A DNA stretch of 64,000 bases, taken from the NCBI GenBank assembly GCA_037833965.1, contig AP031354.1, forward strand, positions 350,001 through 414,000, read 5' to 3'. The position numbers and the translations under genes are program-made. Origin of the DNA: Marchantia polymorpha subsp. ruderalis (taxonomy: Eukaryota > Streptophyta > Marchantiopsida > Marchantiales > Marchantiaceae). The stretch's first letter is position 1. Every line of letters starts with the position of its first letter. Below are positions 41,735 through 53,788 of this stretch, piece after piece. The notes under the pieces were generated by a model. The model saw only the letters and a list, made by a program, of their open reading frames with translations, ran no database searches and was not told the DNA's origin.

Positions 41735-43792
41735 GCGTGTTCTGCCACTGCTGGCGCTCCTGCAGCCTCGCTGCTCCCTGCTAAAATGTCCAAGGTGGTG
41801 GGTGAATGCGGCCGTGCCACATCCCCATCGTCCGCCTGTCGTGCGTCGATTGTAACTTCTTCGCCGCCGGCGTCTACCGCCGAAGGCGATCGTGCGGAAT
41901 GTGTCTGCGCGGGGTGTAATTGTGCATCGCGCGCACGAATTTCATCATGCGGACAGACAATCCGCTCCTCCGTTAGGTCCTGCTCCCCCGATCGGTCCTG
42001 CTCCCCCCTTAGGTTCTGCGCGAGGGATGCGTCCGGCCCACGCGTAGGCGCAAATCCCGGCACTTCACCCGCCGAAGGCGCAGTGCCAAAGGTGTCTACC
42101 GCCGAAGGCGATAGAGCCGAAGGCGGCCCGCTCGATGTTCCATGGCCCGAAGGCCCTTCCGCCGAAGGCGCATCTTCTGGCGGATTCCCCGCCGAAGGTG
42201 CGGCTTCCGCCGGCTCCCTGCTTGTAACTCGTTGGCTCAAAGGCCCTAGCGCCGAAGGCGCAAATCCCGGCACTCTTTCCGCCGGAGGGCCTTGCCCCGA
42301 AGGCCCTTGAGCCGAAGGCGGATCTTCCGCCGGCTCCTTCCCCTTCCTGCGTTGTACCGGGGGTGAGTCCTACCTATGCGTAGGCGAACTTTCTCTGCCT
42401 ATGCGTATGCACAGATCCACGTCCGCAAGGGGTCGCATATCCATAGGGAGTCGCCTATGCGTAGGCGGCACACTCGTCCGAACCGCACGTGGTAACTCTT
42501 GACCCGAAGGCCGTCTCTCTTCCGCCGAAGGCGTAGCGTGGTCTACCGCCCCTTCGGCCGTCCGCGTAGTCCCATGCTTCCAGGGGGACGACCTTCCCTT
42601 CTCTGTGGCGATCGTCGCCGTTTCCGCGCTGCTGGTTGGTAACAAAAGCCTGCGCGCCTTCTGCTTCGGCCGGCTGCAAACTTCGTGCAGTGGCCGCTTC
42701 CGTATGAGAGTAGTGGGTTCTCGACGTTGCTCTCTCTTCGGTTCCTCTCTCCATCTTAGCTTCCGCGGCACTCTCGCTGCGGGTGTGTCTCTTCCCGCAT
42801 CCTGTTGAGTCGGTGGAGTGGAAGTTGGCGAATCCTCCGCGTCGGTGTCTACCTCGTTATCCCGCACATACCTCCCGGGATGGTCGACTGACAATGGCGG
42901 AAATCGAGCACGCTCCGCCGCGATTAAACAATTCCTCTCCCGATAAAAATTTATCAAGAAGGGGGAGAGGTGATTGAGAGTTCCTCCCCGCTCCTCAAAC
43001 GCATGCTGTCGCATCACCCTATGTAGGATACGCGACCAGTGAACTAGAGCTCCGGCCAAGATGAGCTCCACGAAGGACACCTGCCATAACGTGATGTACG
43101 TAGTGCGATGCGGCTGCAACAATTGCAGCAGCGCCATCGCTAGGGTCCTGCAGAAACGGTCCTTGTAGTCGTGGGTCCTGTACCCGTTCTTGGAAGACCT
43201 CTCCCGCTTGAATAATTCCACGAAGGAGGCTTCGTCCTGCTTCGTTAACTTGACGCTCTCACTCTCGAATAGGAGGTACCCGTCGTCACCTGCGCATCTC
43301 CCCAATGCCTATGCCCAATCGTGGACAGTCCATCTATCTACGTGCGGACGCAATCCGCGGGTAGGTGGTCGCTCCTCGTCCAACCATTCGCGCACCATGT
43401 TTACGCACACGTAATTCCATCACCACAGCAAGAACTCAAGTTTCCTTGCAATCAGCTGTTCCGCAAAAGCACGCAACCCATTCTGCGGGAGCTTGAGTGG
43501 CACCATCCGCAACCTCATCGACTTCGACATCGCGTTCTTGAAATGGGTTCGCGCAACTCTCTCTCTGCTCTGCCTGAGCCTCTTGCTCACGCTTCTGCCT
43601 CCTCTGCAAACTCTAATTTCTCTCAATTCCAACTGTTGCGCACTCAATTCTCTCTCAACCACCTAGTAACTCTCCGCGCGGTGATGTCTAGAACGTCTCT
43701 CTGCTAGCAGGTGGACGCGCATAGCTCGCACCAGAAATTGAAAATCGCAAATTCAAGAATGGTGCGTCCTCTATCTCCTCGTAGGAGGTCAT
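41735..43792 (-). pseudogene. N-terminal and middle parts of a broken U3 ORF in the left LTR
   Basis: The minus strand starts at the family ATG (43790-43792) and soon loses frame. The N-terminal domain continues in pieces at 43662-43420 and 43305-42370 (LLQPHRTTYITLWQVSFVEL, HAFEERGGTLNHLSPF). The Pro/Ser-rich middle is at 42273-41735. At least two frameshifts and a stop separate the pieces. Confidence 0.8.
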
Positions 43793-44242
43793 GGTCGGCT
43801 CTCGGTCGTGAAGGTCGAATCACTTGATGGCCGCGCCGGCTCCGCGCTATAACAGCCTTCTCTCTCACGCGCGGCTTCACGCTCCGCCGACGCCGACTGC
43901 ACTCACACGCTCGAATTGGTAATTTGAACTCCGCCAGCGTATCACGCCGCGGACATGGGCGCGCAGCGCCGAAGGCGGATTTCTCGCCGGCGCGCTACAC
44001 TCCTTCGTACTTCAATTTGGCTAGTCCCGTTCCGCCGAAGACGTTCGTCCGCGCAAAGGACAAAAGTCGAACCCCCTTCTGCGTAGGCGGAATCCCCGGC
44101 GGAGTTTCCGCCGGCGCAGAACTTCATCCGCCTGTGCGTAGGCGCTCGCCTATGCGTAGGCGAATTCCGTCCGCACACAAGACGTTCGTCCGCGCAAGTC
44201 CCTCGCCGCAGGCGCAGCGCCGAAGGCGGCTGTGCCGAAGGC

Positions 44243-44258
44243 GTTGACCGCGGTCAAC
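44243..44258. promoter_or_regulatory. Palindromic double W-box in U3
   Basis: GTTGACCGCGGTCAAC, a perfect palindrome upstream of the U3 ORF of the left LTR. Confidence 0.4.
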
Positions 44259-45050
44259 GGACTCCGTCCAGTCGGTCCATTTCTCTCGCCTCTCCGTCGG
44301 CGCTCTTGTCTCCGTAATCCCGACCGGCCGAAGGCGCACTCGTCCGTTCCGTCCGTACAGTCCGTACGGTATGTACGGATTTTACTACTCCGTTGGATCC
44401 TCGCCCATCCGTGATGCGCTGGCGCCGAAGGCGCCGTACAAGTTCCAACCCCGAAGGCGGATTTCTAGGTCCGAAGGCGGACTTCCCGCCGACGCCGAAA
44501 CGCCTATGCGTAGGCGATTTCCGTCCGCCTATGCGTAGGTGCAAGTCCTCCCCGCCTATGCGTAGGCGGCATTCTCGGCGGACATCCCGCCGACGTCAAA
44601 CCCTATTTCGCCTATGCGTATGCGATCTTCCCTCGCCTATGTGTAGGCGAAGATCTTCATAACTTTCGACTGTCACAACTCCCTGAGTCCTGATCCGTTC
44701 CAGGCGTTCTTGGGCTCGTTAGAATCACCGCGTCAAGCTCTTTCCAACGAAACCATAACCAAGTCAAGGCGTTTGGGAATTGATCGGATTATGAGGGATT
44801 TCTCTAGCGCCAAAGGCGGCTTAGGCGCCTTGCGCCGAAGGGGTACTCCTTCAGAGCCCGTCGTTTAGGGCAGCGCCTGTCCCAGACGTTGCGCCCAACT
44901 CCTGGATTCTACGAGATTCTTTGAGATTCTCCGAGATCATCCAGTTTCACTCTATTTTGATGCACCGATGGCTATTTACACTACTGCCGCGGTACAGTTT
45001 TCGGAAAATTGTTTTAAATTCCGCAAAAATCCCAAAAGTGGGGTACCACA

Positions 45051-47096
45051 GAGTCTACTGGTACCTTGCGTACACAACACCCTTCTATTTCCACATCGAT
45101 CTCTGGGGGTTCTTGGTCTTTGCTGGCCAGTTGGTACACCTGGGGGGTTTTGGCTGCGCGCGGCTTCCGAGGGCGGCGTAGCGAAAGCATCAACATCTTC
45201 CGATACGTCTTGTTGTCCTCCAGGAGCTGGTTGAACGTGATGTTCACTTGCCGGTTCCCGATATCTTCTACTAGGTCGTAGTGGACACGTCAGTTTGGAG
45301 TCGACGTCCTGCGTGGTTCCAAAGTTGCTACCATCCGCGGAGCAAAAGGTGTTGACAAGTCTTCCCGCTCTGCTCCCTTTTGGTTGCGGGTCGCTTCTTT
45401 CAACAAGTTCGCTACCTCCTCTCTGTTATCCGGGGCATAGTCTCGCTTCAGCACGCGTACTGGCTCATCCTCGACCGATGTATCGGTCCGCACTGCTGGT
45501 GCTTCGCGCATAACCGAAGGCTTTCGTGCAGATCGCAAGTCGGACTTGCTGATTGCCTTCTCTTCTCCCTTTCCTTTTCGGTCGTTGGCCTTCCGACCGT
45601 GCTTACGAGTATCTCGCTCTTCTTCCTTTGATTTCTTTGAACTGCGGATTTCCACTCGTGCGCACATAACTTCTTCCGACGGCCATTCTTCTTCCTCGTC
45701 ATTTCTGTCCGAACTCACTTCGACCTGGCTAACTTGGACGTCCTCCTTGGCAGGTGTTGTCACAAATCGCACCGTGGGCCGGTGAACTGGTGGTTGATCA
45801 CACTCTGGTGCAGTATGTCCGGACTTCTTGCAGTTACTACAGGTCGGAACATACCCGGTTTGCCTTTTGGGATGGAGGCACTGAGGTGAGTAGTGTCCTA
45901 CTTCCCCACAATTAGAACACGCTCGCGGTGGCGGTGGGTCAAACGTCCCTGGAGGTGCCCTGCGCCTCACAGGTACCGTAGTGGCCCTGTCTATCGGATG
46001 ATACCGGGGGATATGCATTGGCGGAATCTGAGTAGTAGCGGGGACCGACTGGATGGCGTAGGCTGCCTCTTCGCTCGCCTCTCCATAGTACTGGGGGTTT
46101 TTCCCATAATACGGTTGTGCCCACTCAACTGTGTTGACTGGATATGACGGACGGGTGGTAAGACACTCCGTATTTGCATGTCCCACCGCTCCGCACGTAG
46201 TGCACCACAAGTTCGCTCGCACTCTCCCTTGGTTTTCGCTCCTTCGATTCCCGTCGCTCTCTCCCTCTTCGGTTGAGAGTGGAAGTCTTGAAGGCTTCCG
46301 CCGATTCAATCACGTCTTCGATAGTATTGCACTTACTGCGTCGGCAGAAAGTCTCCATCTCCCGGGTTAAGCCGGTCACATACCAATCCACAGCTTGCTG
46401 CACCGAGAAGGGGGACCCTGGTCCCGTCTTCGGTATTCTGTCAAGGAGGTCCAGAAATCTCTCGGTGTAGTCACGCAGACTCTCCTTCTTCTCCCGCTGC
46501 AGGTTACGCAACTTCGTCAACACCCGACTGTCATAGCCGAGCTCACGGAAACTTGGAAGGAACTTCTCCTTCAGTTGAGCCCATGTTAACAACCCATTCG
46601 GGTCGGTGCTCTCGTGGTTATACCAACTTCGTGCCTTCTTCCGTAGAAGACTTGGAAAAATCCGTAGTCGGTCCTCATCGGCAATCTCGCGGTTAGCGAT
46701 AGACACTGACTCGAACAGCTTGATGTAGGAATCTGCATCGTCGTCATCCCCACTCCCTTTATACTTCGGATAGGAATGCTTGGTAATCGGCTGAGGTAGC
46801 CGCGCATTGGCTTGTCTGTCCGCCATCGGTGTATCTGTCGACGATTCTCGGGCGGTCGGTTCTAAATCACGAGGAGGATCTGCGCAAGGGATATCTAGTA
46901 GAACTGTAAGCACAAAGTTTGGGTCCGAGTCACTGGGGGTAGCTTCTCCAAGGATGTCGGCCGGACTAGGCTTAGATACTCTTTTTGGTGTCTTCTTGTT
47001 TTGACGCCGTGTCCCTTCCACGGCCTTCTCTGAATCTCGTCGGAACTTGCGGGCGGCTCTCGCACTTAGGTTGCTCCCACTAGCTCCCGTCGACAT
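45051..47096 (-). pseudogene. Broken, truncated gag of the defective element
   Basis: The minus-strand ATG at 47096 (MSTGASGSNLSARAARKF) matches the intact gag closely. A 271-bp deletion near 46228, with GGG microhomology, removes the Ser/Glu-rich acidic stretch and shifts the frame. The three CCHC knuckles remain in the next frame (46200-45800). An in-frame TGA lies just below 45290, after TSTPN. The sequence then runs through NITFNQLLEDNKTYR to the protease VPVDS and stops at the LTR edge, directly before the catalytic Gly. No functional protease or pol remains. Confidence 0.9.
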
Positions 47097-47140
47097 TCAC
47101 CGAGCATGGCTGCTCGTATACCCCGGTGTTGACGCAACTG

Positions 47141-47158
47141 TCCCCGGCAGTGGCGCCA
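47141..47158 (-). other. tRNA-Asp primer-binding site of the defective element
   Basis: The minus strand reads TGGCGCCACTGCCGGGGA, 22 bp from the LTR end at 47181. This is the same position and primer as in the intact element. Confidence 0.85.
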
Positions 47159-48245
47159 AAAAGAAGTCGTCGGCTTCTTATGTAATAACCCACTAAAGGC
47201 TAAAACTGCAATATAGTGGTAGAAAGGTCGAACCCACAGGGACAAAGGAACACACAGGGTACAAAGTGTCACGTTTAACAGACTATTGAGGAGTTTGAAT
47301 TCTCAGGCGACTGTCACTCCCAGAAATACTGCAAGTGTCCACTCGGAGCGCACTCGGAGGTCGCACAGTGCAGCGTAACACACACACACACACACACACC
47401 TGAAACTACAGAAACACAACCCAGAGATCCGTTAGGACCTCTACTCAAGATTGCAGGGGGAAGGTCTCTCAAGAGTACACTCAGCAAAGCTGCGGGTAGT
47501 GACTCCCAACTCCGGCTTTTACAACCCTTCCACTAGCTTGCTGCTAGCGTTGGAAACCCGGTTTGGACTGCCTACTTCGGATCGAAGTCACTCATACGCG
47601 GTGAACAACACTCTCAACTCACAAAACGCGCAGAGAACACAGGTCCGCACTGAAGGACTCACTGAGAAACATTCAAGTAACACACCATAACAGTCTATTG
47701 AAGAGTTTGAATTCTTAGGCACTTGTCATTCCCAGAAATACTACAGGGGTTACCCTAAAGGCACCTGCTGCAGCGCAACCTGAATTTACGACCAAGGCTT
47801 ACACGAAGTAGCAAAACTTCACTTTGGCATTCAGGGGAAAAATCCCGAAGGAGTACAATCAGGAACAAACACTCGAAGGTGTAGGGGCGAAACTATTCAA
47901 GTATCTAACTAGTCACTGGCTCTGAGCATCGGCAATCACCCGCAGGTGTAGATCCGAACTACTCAAGTCTCTAACCAATGTACTAGCTCTGAACATTCGG
48001 CCGAAGGCCTTCAGCTACACAATGCGGATCGCTAAGGTGTAGCTCCTCGTGCGTGGTGACAGAACTAAGGACACAAACACGTAGAGAAAATGAGTTCCTG
48101 ATCTGCACTTCTGATGTTGGGAAAGATCCCAAGTCAAGACGCCTTGAACTAGTTTATACCTTCTAAGTCCTAACTAGCACTACACTGCACTACGCTATGC
48201 GGCTGCACGGAACCACGCTACACTACACTCCGCGGAACATGTGCT

Positions 48246-51171
48246 TCACCTCCTGCGCGACGGACTGCCGCGCACTAACTCCCTACCCTGCCAGTCTTCC
48301 GCTCGACTGCGCAGTCCCAACCGCTGCAACGCCGCGGACACCTCCGCCTCGAGGGTGGACATAGTATCCCGCGCCTTCGACAGAAAGGAATCTAACTTCT
48401 TCGCTACCCGCCGCCGACTCCTACTGTCACCTGACAACAATCCGGTTGCACGAAGCTCCAACTCACGCAGTGTGAGTTTCTCCTGCGCCGCCACTTCCCA
48501 GTGGGCGTAGCCCTTGACACAGTGGGCGACTCGCCTCGCCATCTCCTCCTTCGTGCGATCCGCCTCTCGCCTGCAATCATCTTCAATTACCACCAACTGC
48601 GATTCGGCCTCCGCACGCTGAGCTCTCAATTCCCCGCACTCGGACTGCAGCCTGCGGATTAAATCCTCATCCGCCTGTCGTGCGAGCTGACACTCCGCCA
48701 ACAACCGCGTCTGTCGCACGAGCTCCTCTGTCAGAACCGGATTCTAAGTCTTCTCAGAAATCAGCTCTTCCGTGGTCTTCACCACATCCCTGGTGAGCTC
48801 TTCCAGTCTCGCCTGCTTCAATGCGTCGTAGTGGGTGTGCGACTTCCGCACGAGATTATACTGTCCCCACAAACACGCATGCTTCTCCCGTAAATCCTTA
48901 AGTTCTCGATCCATCCTAGCTAGTAGCTTGCTGGTGTGGACTTTAGTGCGAGTCCGCCTGCGCACTAACTCGATGTAGGACCCCGGCTGGAGTGGATCTG
49001 CGTATTTATCAAATTTGCGATCCAAGTACCTCAGCAGAGGTATTACCTGCTCAGAGAGCGCCGCCGCCGGCGCTCCAACAATTTCCTCCTCCTCCTCCTC
49101 GGTGTCTCCCGATCCCGACATTGCTTCTGTGGAGCCTCCTTCGTCATCATCCGAGGGAAGGATTTCGGTCGCCATTGATTGCGTTGGCGACAGACCCGAG
49201 TGGGGTTGCGAGTGGTCTACGGGTGCTGCCGTCGAAGGCACTCCCGTAGCTTCGCTGCTCCCCGCTAAAATGTCCAAGGCGGTGGGTGAATGTGGCCGTG
49301 CTACATCCCCATCATCCGCCTGCCGCTCGTCGACCGTGTCCTCTTCGCCGCCGCCGAAGGCGATCGAGCGGAATGTGTCTGTGAGGGGTGTAATTGCGCA
49401 TCGCACACCCGAATTTTGTCCCGCGGACAGACAATCCGCTCCTCCGTTAGGTCCTGCGTGAGGGCTGCGTCTGGCCTGCGCGTAGGCGCAAGTACCGGCG
49501 CCTGGTCCGCCGCAGGCGCAGTGCCGAAGGCCCTACCACCAAAGGTGCATCTGCCGGCGGATTACCCGCCGAAGGTGCGGTCTCCGCACGCTCCCTGCTC
49601 AAAACTCGTTGGCCCGAAGGCGCAAATCGCGGCGCGTTATACACCGGAGGGTCTGGTCCCGAAGGCCCTTGACCCAAAGGCGGATCTTCCGCCGGCTCCT
49701 TCCCCTTCCTACGTTGTATCGGGGGTGAATCCTGCCTACTCGTAGGGGGCCGCCTGTGCGTAGGCGAACTTTCTCTGCCTACGCGTAGGCGGAGGTCCAC
49801 GTCCGCTTGAGGTCGCCTATCCGCTGGAAATCGCCTTTGCGTAGGCGGAACACTCGTCCGCATCGCACGTGGTAACTCCGGAGGCCCTTGGCCCGAAGGC
49901 CGCCTCTCGTCCGTAGGAGGTGTAGCGTGGTCCGCCGCTTCTGCGGACGTCCGCGCTCTCTCGATCTTCTCCGGCGACGCACTTCCCTTCTCCGTGGCGA
50001 TCGTCGCCGTGTCCGCGCTGCTGGCTGGTAACACAAGCCTGCGCGCCTTCTGCTTCGGCCGGCTGCACACTTCATGCAGTGGCCATTGTCGTATGGGAGT
50101 AGTGGGTTCTCGATGCTGCTCCTTCTCTGATTCCTCTCTCCATCGCCGCTTCCGCGGCACTCTTGCTGCGGGTGTGCTTCTTCCCTCGTCCCGCCGTGTC
50201 GGCGGAGTAGAAGCTGGTGAATCCTCTACATCGGTGTCGACCTCGTTATCCCGCACATACTTCCCGGGATGGTCGACGGACAATGGCGGAAAGCGAGCGA
50301 GCTCCGCCGCGGTCAAACAATTCCTCTGCCGATAGAAGTTTATCAAGAAATGGGAGAGGTGATTAAGAGTTCCCCCCTTCTCCTCGAAGGCGTGCTGTCG
50401 CATCACTCTGTGGAGGATGCTCGCCCAGTGAACTGGAGCTCCGTCCAAGATGAGCTCCACAAAAGAAACCTGCCACAAGGTGATGTATGAGGTGCGGTGT
50501 GGCTGCAGCAATTGCAGCAGCGCTGCCGCTAAAGTTTGGCGAAAGCGATCTTTGTAGTCGCGGGTCTTGTACCCATTCTTGGTAGACCTCTCCCGTTTGA
50601 ACAATTCCACAAATTGCGCCTCGTCCTGTTTCGACACCTTGACGCTCTCACTATCAAAGAGGAGGTACCCCTCGCTGCCGGCACACCTCCCCAATGCCTG
50701 CGCCCAATCGTGGACGGTCCATCGATCTACATGCGGACGCAATCCGCGCGTAGGTGGTCGATGTGGCTCCAGCCATTCGCGCATCATGTCTACACAAATG
50801 TAATTCCATCCCCATAGCAAGAAATCAAGCTTTCTTGCAATCAGCCGCTCCTCAAAGGCACGCAACCCGTTCTGTGGAAGCCGGAGCGGCAGCATCCGCA
50901 GCTTGTTCAGTTTTGACATCGCGTTCTTGAAATTAGCTTGCTCGCCAACTCTCTCTCTCCTCCGCTCGAGCTTCTTGCTCCCTCTGCAAACTCTAATCTC
51001 CCTCAATTCCAAATCGCGCGCACTCAATTCTCTCTCTCTCAACAAGTAATCCTCCGCGCGGCGATGTCTAGAATGTTTAACAGCTAGCAGGTGGACGCAC
51101 GCAGCTCGCACTAGAAAATGAAATCGCGAATTCAAAAATGGGGCGCCCTCCGTCTCCTGGTCGAAGGTCAT
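48246..51171 (-). pseudogene. Broken U3 ORF of the right-hand LTR
   Basis: The minus-strand ATG at 51171 (MTFDQETEG) opens 574 intact codons with the whole N-terminal domain (LRMLPLRLPQNGLRAF, LLWGWNYICVDMM, HRVMRQHAFEEKGG) and most of the disordered middle. A frameshift near 49450 is followed by the acidic region and the start of the coil (49406-48744). A stop comes next, then the rest of the coil (48719-48246). After the intact element, this is the best preserved copy and the closest to it in sequence. Confidence 0.85.
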
Positions 51172-51577
51172 GGTCGGCTCTCGGTCGTGAGGGTCGAATC
51201 ACTTGATGGCCGCGCCGGCTCCGCGCTAAAACGGTCTCCTCTCTCACGCGCGGCTTCACGCTCCGCCGACGCCGACTTAACTCACACGCTCGAATTGGCA
51301 ATTTGAACTTCGCTAGCGTACTACGCCGCGGACATGGGTGCGCAGCGCCGAAGGCGGATTTCTTGCCTTGCGCGCTACACTCGTTCGTACCACTCTTCGG
51401 CCAATCCCCCTCCGCCGAAGGCGATCGTCCGCGCATCGGACAAAAGTTGAACTCCCTTCTGCATAGGCGGAATCCCCGGCGGAATCTCCGCCAGCGCGGA
51501 ACTTCATCTGCCTGTGCGTAGGCGCTCGCCTACGCGTAGGCGAGTTCCGTCCGCGCTGCTGCGTTGGCGCCGAAGGC

Positions 51578-51593
51578 GTTGACCGTGGTCAAC
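51578..51593. promoter_or_regulatory. Near-palindromic double W-box in U3
   Basis: GTTGACCGTGGTCAAC has both TTGACC sites intact, with one change in the centre. Confidence 0.4.
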
Positions 51594-52427
51594 AGGCTCC
51601 GTCCAGTCTGTCCATTTCTCGCCTCTCCGTCGGCGCTCTTGTCGCCGTAACTCCGTCCGACCGAAGGCGCATCCATCCGTCCGTCCGTACAGTCCGTACG
51701 GTCCGTACGGATTTTACTACTCTAGTGGGTCCTCGCCCGTCCGCGCTGCTGCGCTGGCGCGGAAGGCGCCGTACAATTTCTAACCCCGAAGGCGCATTTC
51801 TAGGGCCGAAGGCGGATTTCCCGCCGACGCCGAAGCGCCTGTGCGTAGGCGAACTTCGCTCGTCCGCCTGAGCAGAGGTTTCCTCGCCTACGAGTAGGCG
51901 ACATTCGCGGCAGACATCGCGCCGACGTCAAACCCTATTTCGCCTACGCGTAGGCAAACTGCCTTCGTCCGCGCATAGGACAAACTTTCCTCGCCTACTC
52001 GTAGGCGAGAAGCTGAGTATCTTGCGACCTTCATAACTCCCGGAGTCCTCATCCGTTCGTGGCGTTCTTGGGCTCGTTAGAGTTAGAATCAGCGCGTCAA
52101 GCTCTTTCCAACAAGACCCTAACCAAGTCAAGGCGTTTGGGAATTGACCAAGTTCTGAAGGATTCCTCTAGCGACGAAGGCGCAGCGCCGAAGGCGGATT
52201 TCGCGCCTTGCGCCGAAGGGGTTATTCCTTCAGAGCCCGCATGTAGGGTGGTGTCTGTCCCCGACGTTGCACCCAACTCCTGGATTCTACGAGTTCTCTC
52301 AAGAATCTCTGCGATCTTCCAATTCCACTCTGTTTTGATGCACCGACGGCTATTTACACTGCTGCCGAGGTACAGTTTTCCAAAAATGGTTTAATTTCCT
52401 CAAAAATACCAAAAGTGGGGTACCACA

Positions 52428-52759
52428 CCCACTGCCTAAGGGGCTACGTCCACTGGGAAGTGGCGGCGCAGAAGAAACTCACACTGCGTGAGTTAGAGCT
52501 TTGTGCAGCCGGGTTGTTGACGGGTGACAGTCGGAGTCGGCGGCGAGTGGCGAAGAAGCTGGATTCTTTTCTGTCGAAGGCGCGGGACACCATGGCCACC
52601 CTTGAGGCGGAGGTTTCCGTGGTGTTGCGGCGTTTGGGACTACGCAGTCGAGCTGAAGACTGGCAGGGTAGAGAGTTAGTGCGCGGCAGTCCGTCGCGCA
52701 GGATGCGAAGCACAGGTTCCGCGGAGTGTAGTGTAGCGTGGTTCCGTGCAGGCGCATAG
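52428..52759 (+). pseudogene. C-terminal remnant of the interrupted U3 ORF
   Basis: The plus strand reads CLRGYVHWEVAAQKKLTLRE to the conserved STGSAECSVAWFRAGA end. This is the distal coil and basic tail of the ORF beginning at 20826. Confidence 0.8.
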
Positions 52760-53550
52760 CATAGTGCAGTGTAGTGCTAGTTAGGACTTAGAAGGTATAA
52801 AGTAGTTCAAGTCGTCTTGCCTTGGGATTTTTCCCAATGTCAGAAGTGCAGATCAGGAACTCATTTTCTCAGTGTGTTTTGTGTCCTTAATTCTGTCATC
52901 ACGCAAGAGGCGCTACACCTTGGCGATCCGCATTGTGTAGCTGAAGGCCTTCGGCCGAATGTTTAGAGCTAGTACATTGGTTAGAGACTTGAGTAGTTCG
53001 GATCTACACCTGCGGGTGATTGCCGATGCTCAGAGCCAGTGACTAGTTAGATACTTGAATAGTTTCGCCCCTACACCTTCGAGTGTTTGTTCCTAATTGG
53101 CTCCTTCGGGATTTTTCCCTTGAATGCCAAAGTGAAGTTTTGCTACTTCGTGTAAGCCTTGGTTGTAAATTCAGATTACGCTGCAGCAGGTGCCTTCAGG
53201 GTGACTCCTGTAGTATTTCTGGGAATGACAAGTGCCTGAGAATTCAAACTCTTCAATAGACTGTTATGGTGTGATACTGGAACGTTTCTCAGTGAGTCCT
53301 TCCGTGCGGACCTGTGTTCTCTGCGCGTTTTGTGAGTTGAGAGTGTTGTTCACCGCGTGTGAGTGACTTCGATCCGAAGTAGGAAGTCCAACCCGGGTTC
53401 CCTACGGTAGCAGAAAGCTAGTGGAAGGGTTGTAAAAGCCGGAGTTGGGAGTCACTACCCGCAGCTTCGCTGAGTACTCGCGAGAGACTTTCCCCCTGAA
53501 ATCTTGAGTAGAGGTCCTAACCGATCTCTGGGTTATGTTTCTGTAGTTTC

Positions 53551-53583
<33 letters not shown>

Positions 53584-53788
53584 GAGTGAACTACGCTGCA
53601 CTGTGCGACCTCCGAGTGAGCTCCGAGTGAACACTTGCAGTATTTCTAGGAGTGACAGTCGCCTGAGAATTCAAACTCCTCAATAGTTTGTTAAATGTGA
53701 CACTTTGTACCCTGTGTGTTCCTCTGTCCCTGTGGGTTCGACCTTTCTACCACTATATTGCCGTTTTAGCCTTTAGTGGGTTATTACA
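52428..53788 (+). mobile_element. Plus-strand solo LTR, right part
   Basis: It resumes the LTR interrupted at 23091. The remaining ORF end (to 52759), TATA box (52796-52805), duplicated tail blocks, a long GT tract (about 53551-53581) and the TTATTACA end at 53788 are present. About 0.5 kb of ORF sequence between 23091 and 52428 is missing relative to intact copies. Confidence 0.85.

Larger units (their letters stand above)
41735..45050 (-). repeat. Left LTR of the defective element, part 2
   Basis: It continues the LTR broken at 25130 and ends GGGTACCACA at 45050. Gag-protease sequence follows immediately, with no polypurine tract between. With part 1 the LTR is about 5.36 kb. Confidence 0.88.
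23092..52427 (-). mobile_element. Defective minus-strand Gypsy element with gag but no pol (contains the young element)
   Basis: Read on the minus strand: 5' LTR (52427-47181), PBS, gag up to the protease active site (47096-45051), then directly a second LTR (45050-41735 and 25130-23092). Protease beyond its Asp-Ser, RT, RNase H, integrase and the polypurine tract are all missing. The flanks are GCAGG on the left (23087-23091) and CCCAC on the right (52428-52432), which do not match. The two LTRs differ far more than those of one insertion should. The host LTR has lost about 0.5 kb at this site. The best reading is a recombination product of two or more insertions rather than a single integration. 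Confidence 0.75.
47181..52427 (-). repeat. 5' LTR (right-hand) of the defective element, 5.25 kb
   Basis: It begins TGTAATAACCCAC and ends GGGGTACCACA on the plus strand. It contains the tail, a CA tract near 47377-47398, the TATA box, a broken U3 ORF and the U3 module (minus strand near 52060-52125). It differs substantially from the LTR at the other end of the element. Confidence 0.9.

Noticed and set aside
23092..45050. Reading the left minus LTR as an independent simple solo LTR
   Set aside because: The flanking pentamers are GCAGG and GAGTC, not a duplication, and gag of a minus-strand element adjoins it directly.
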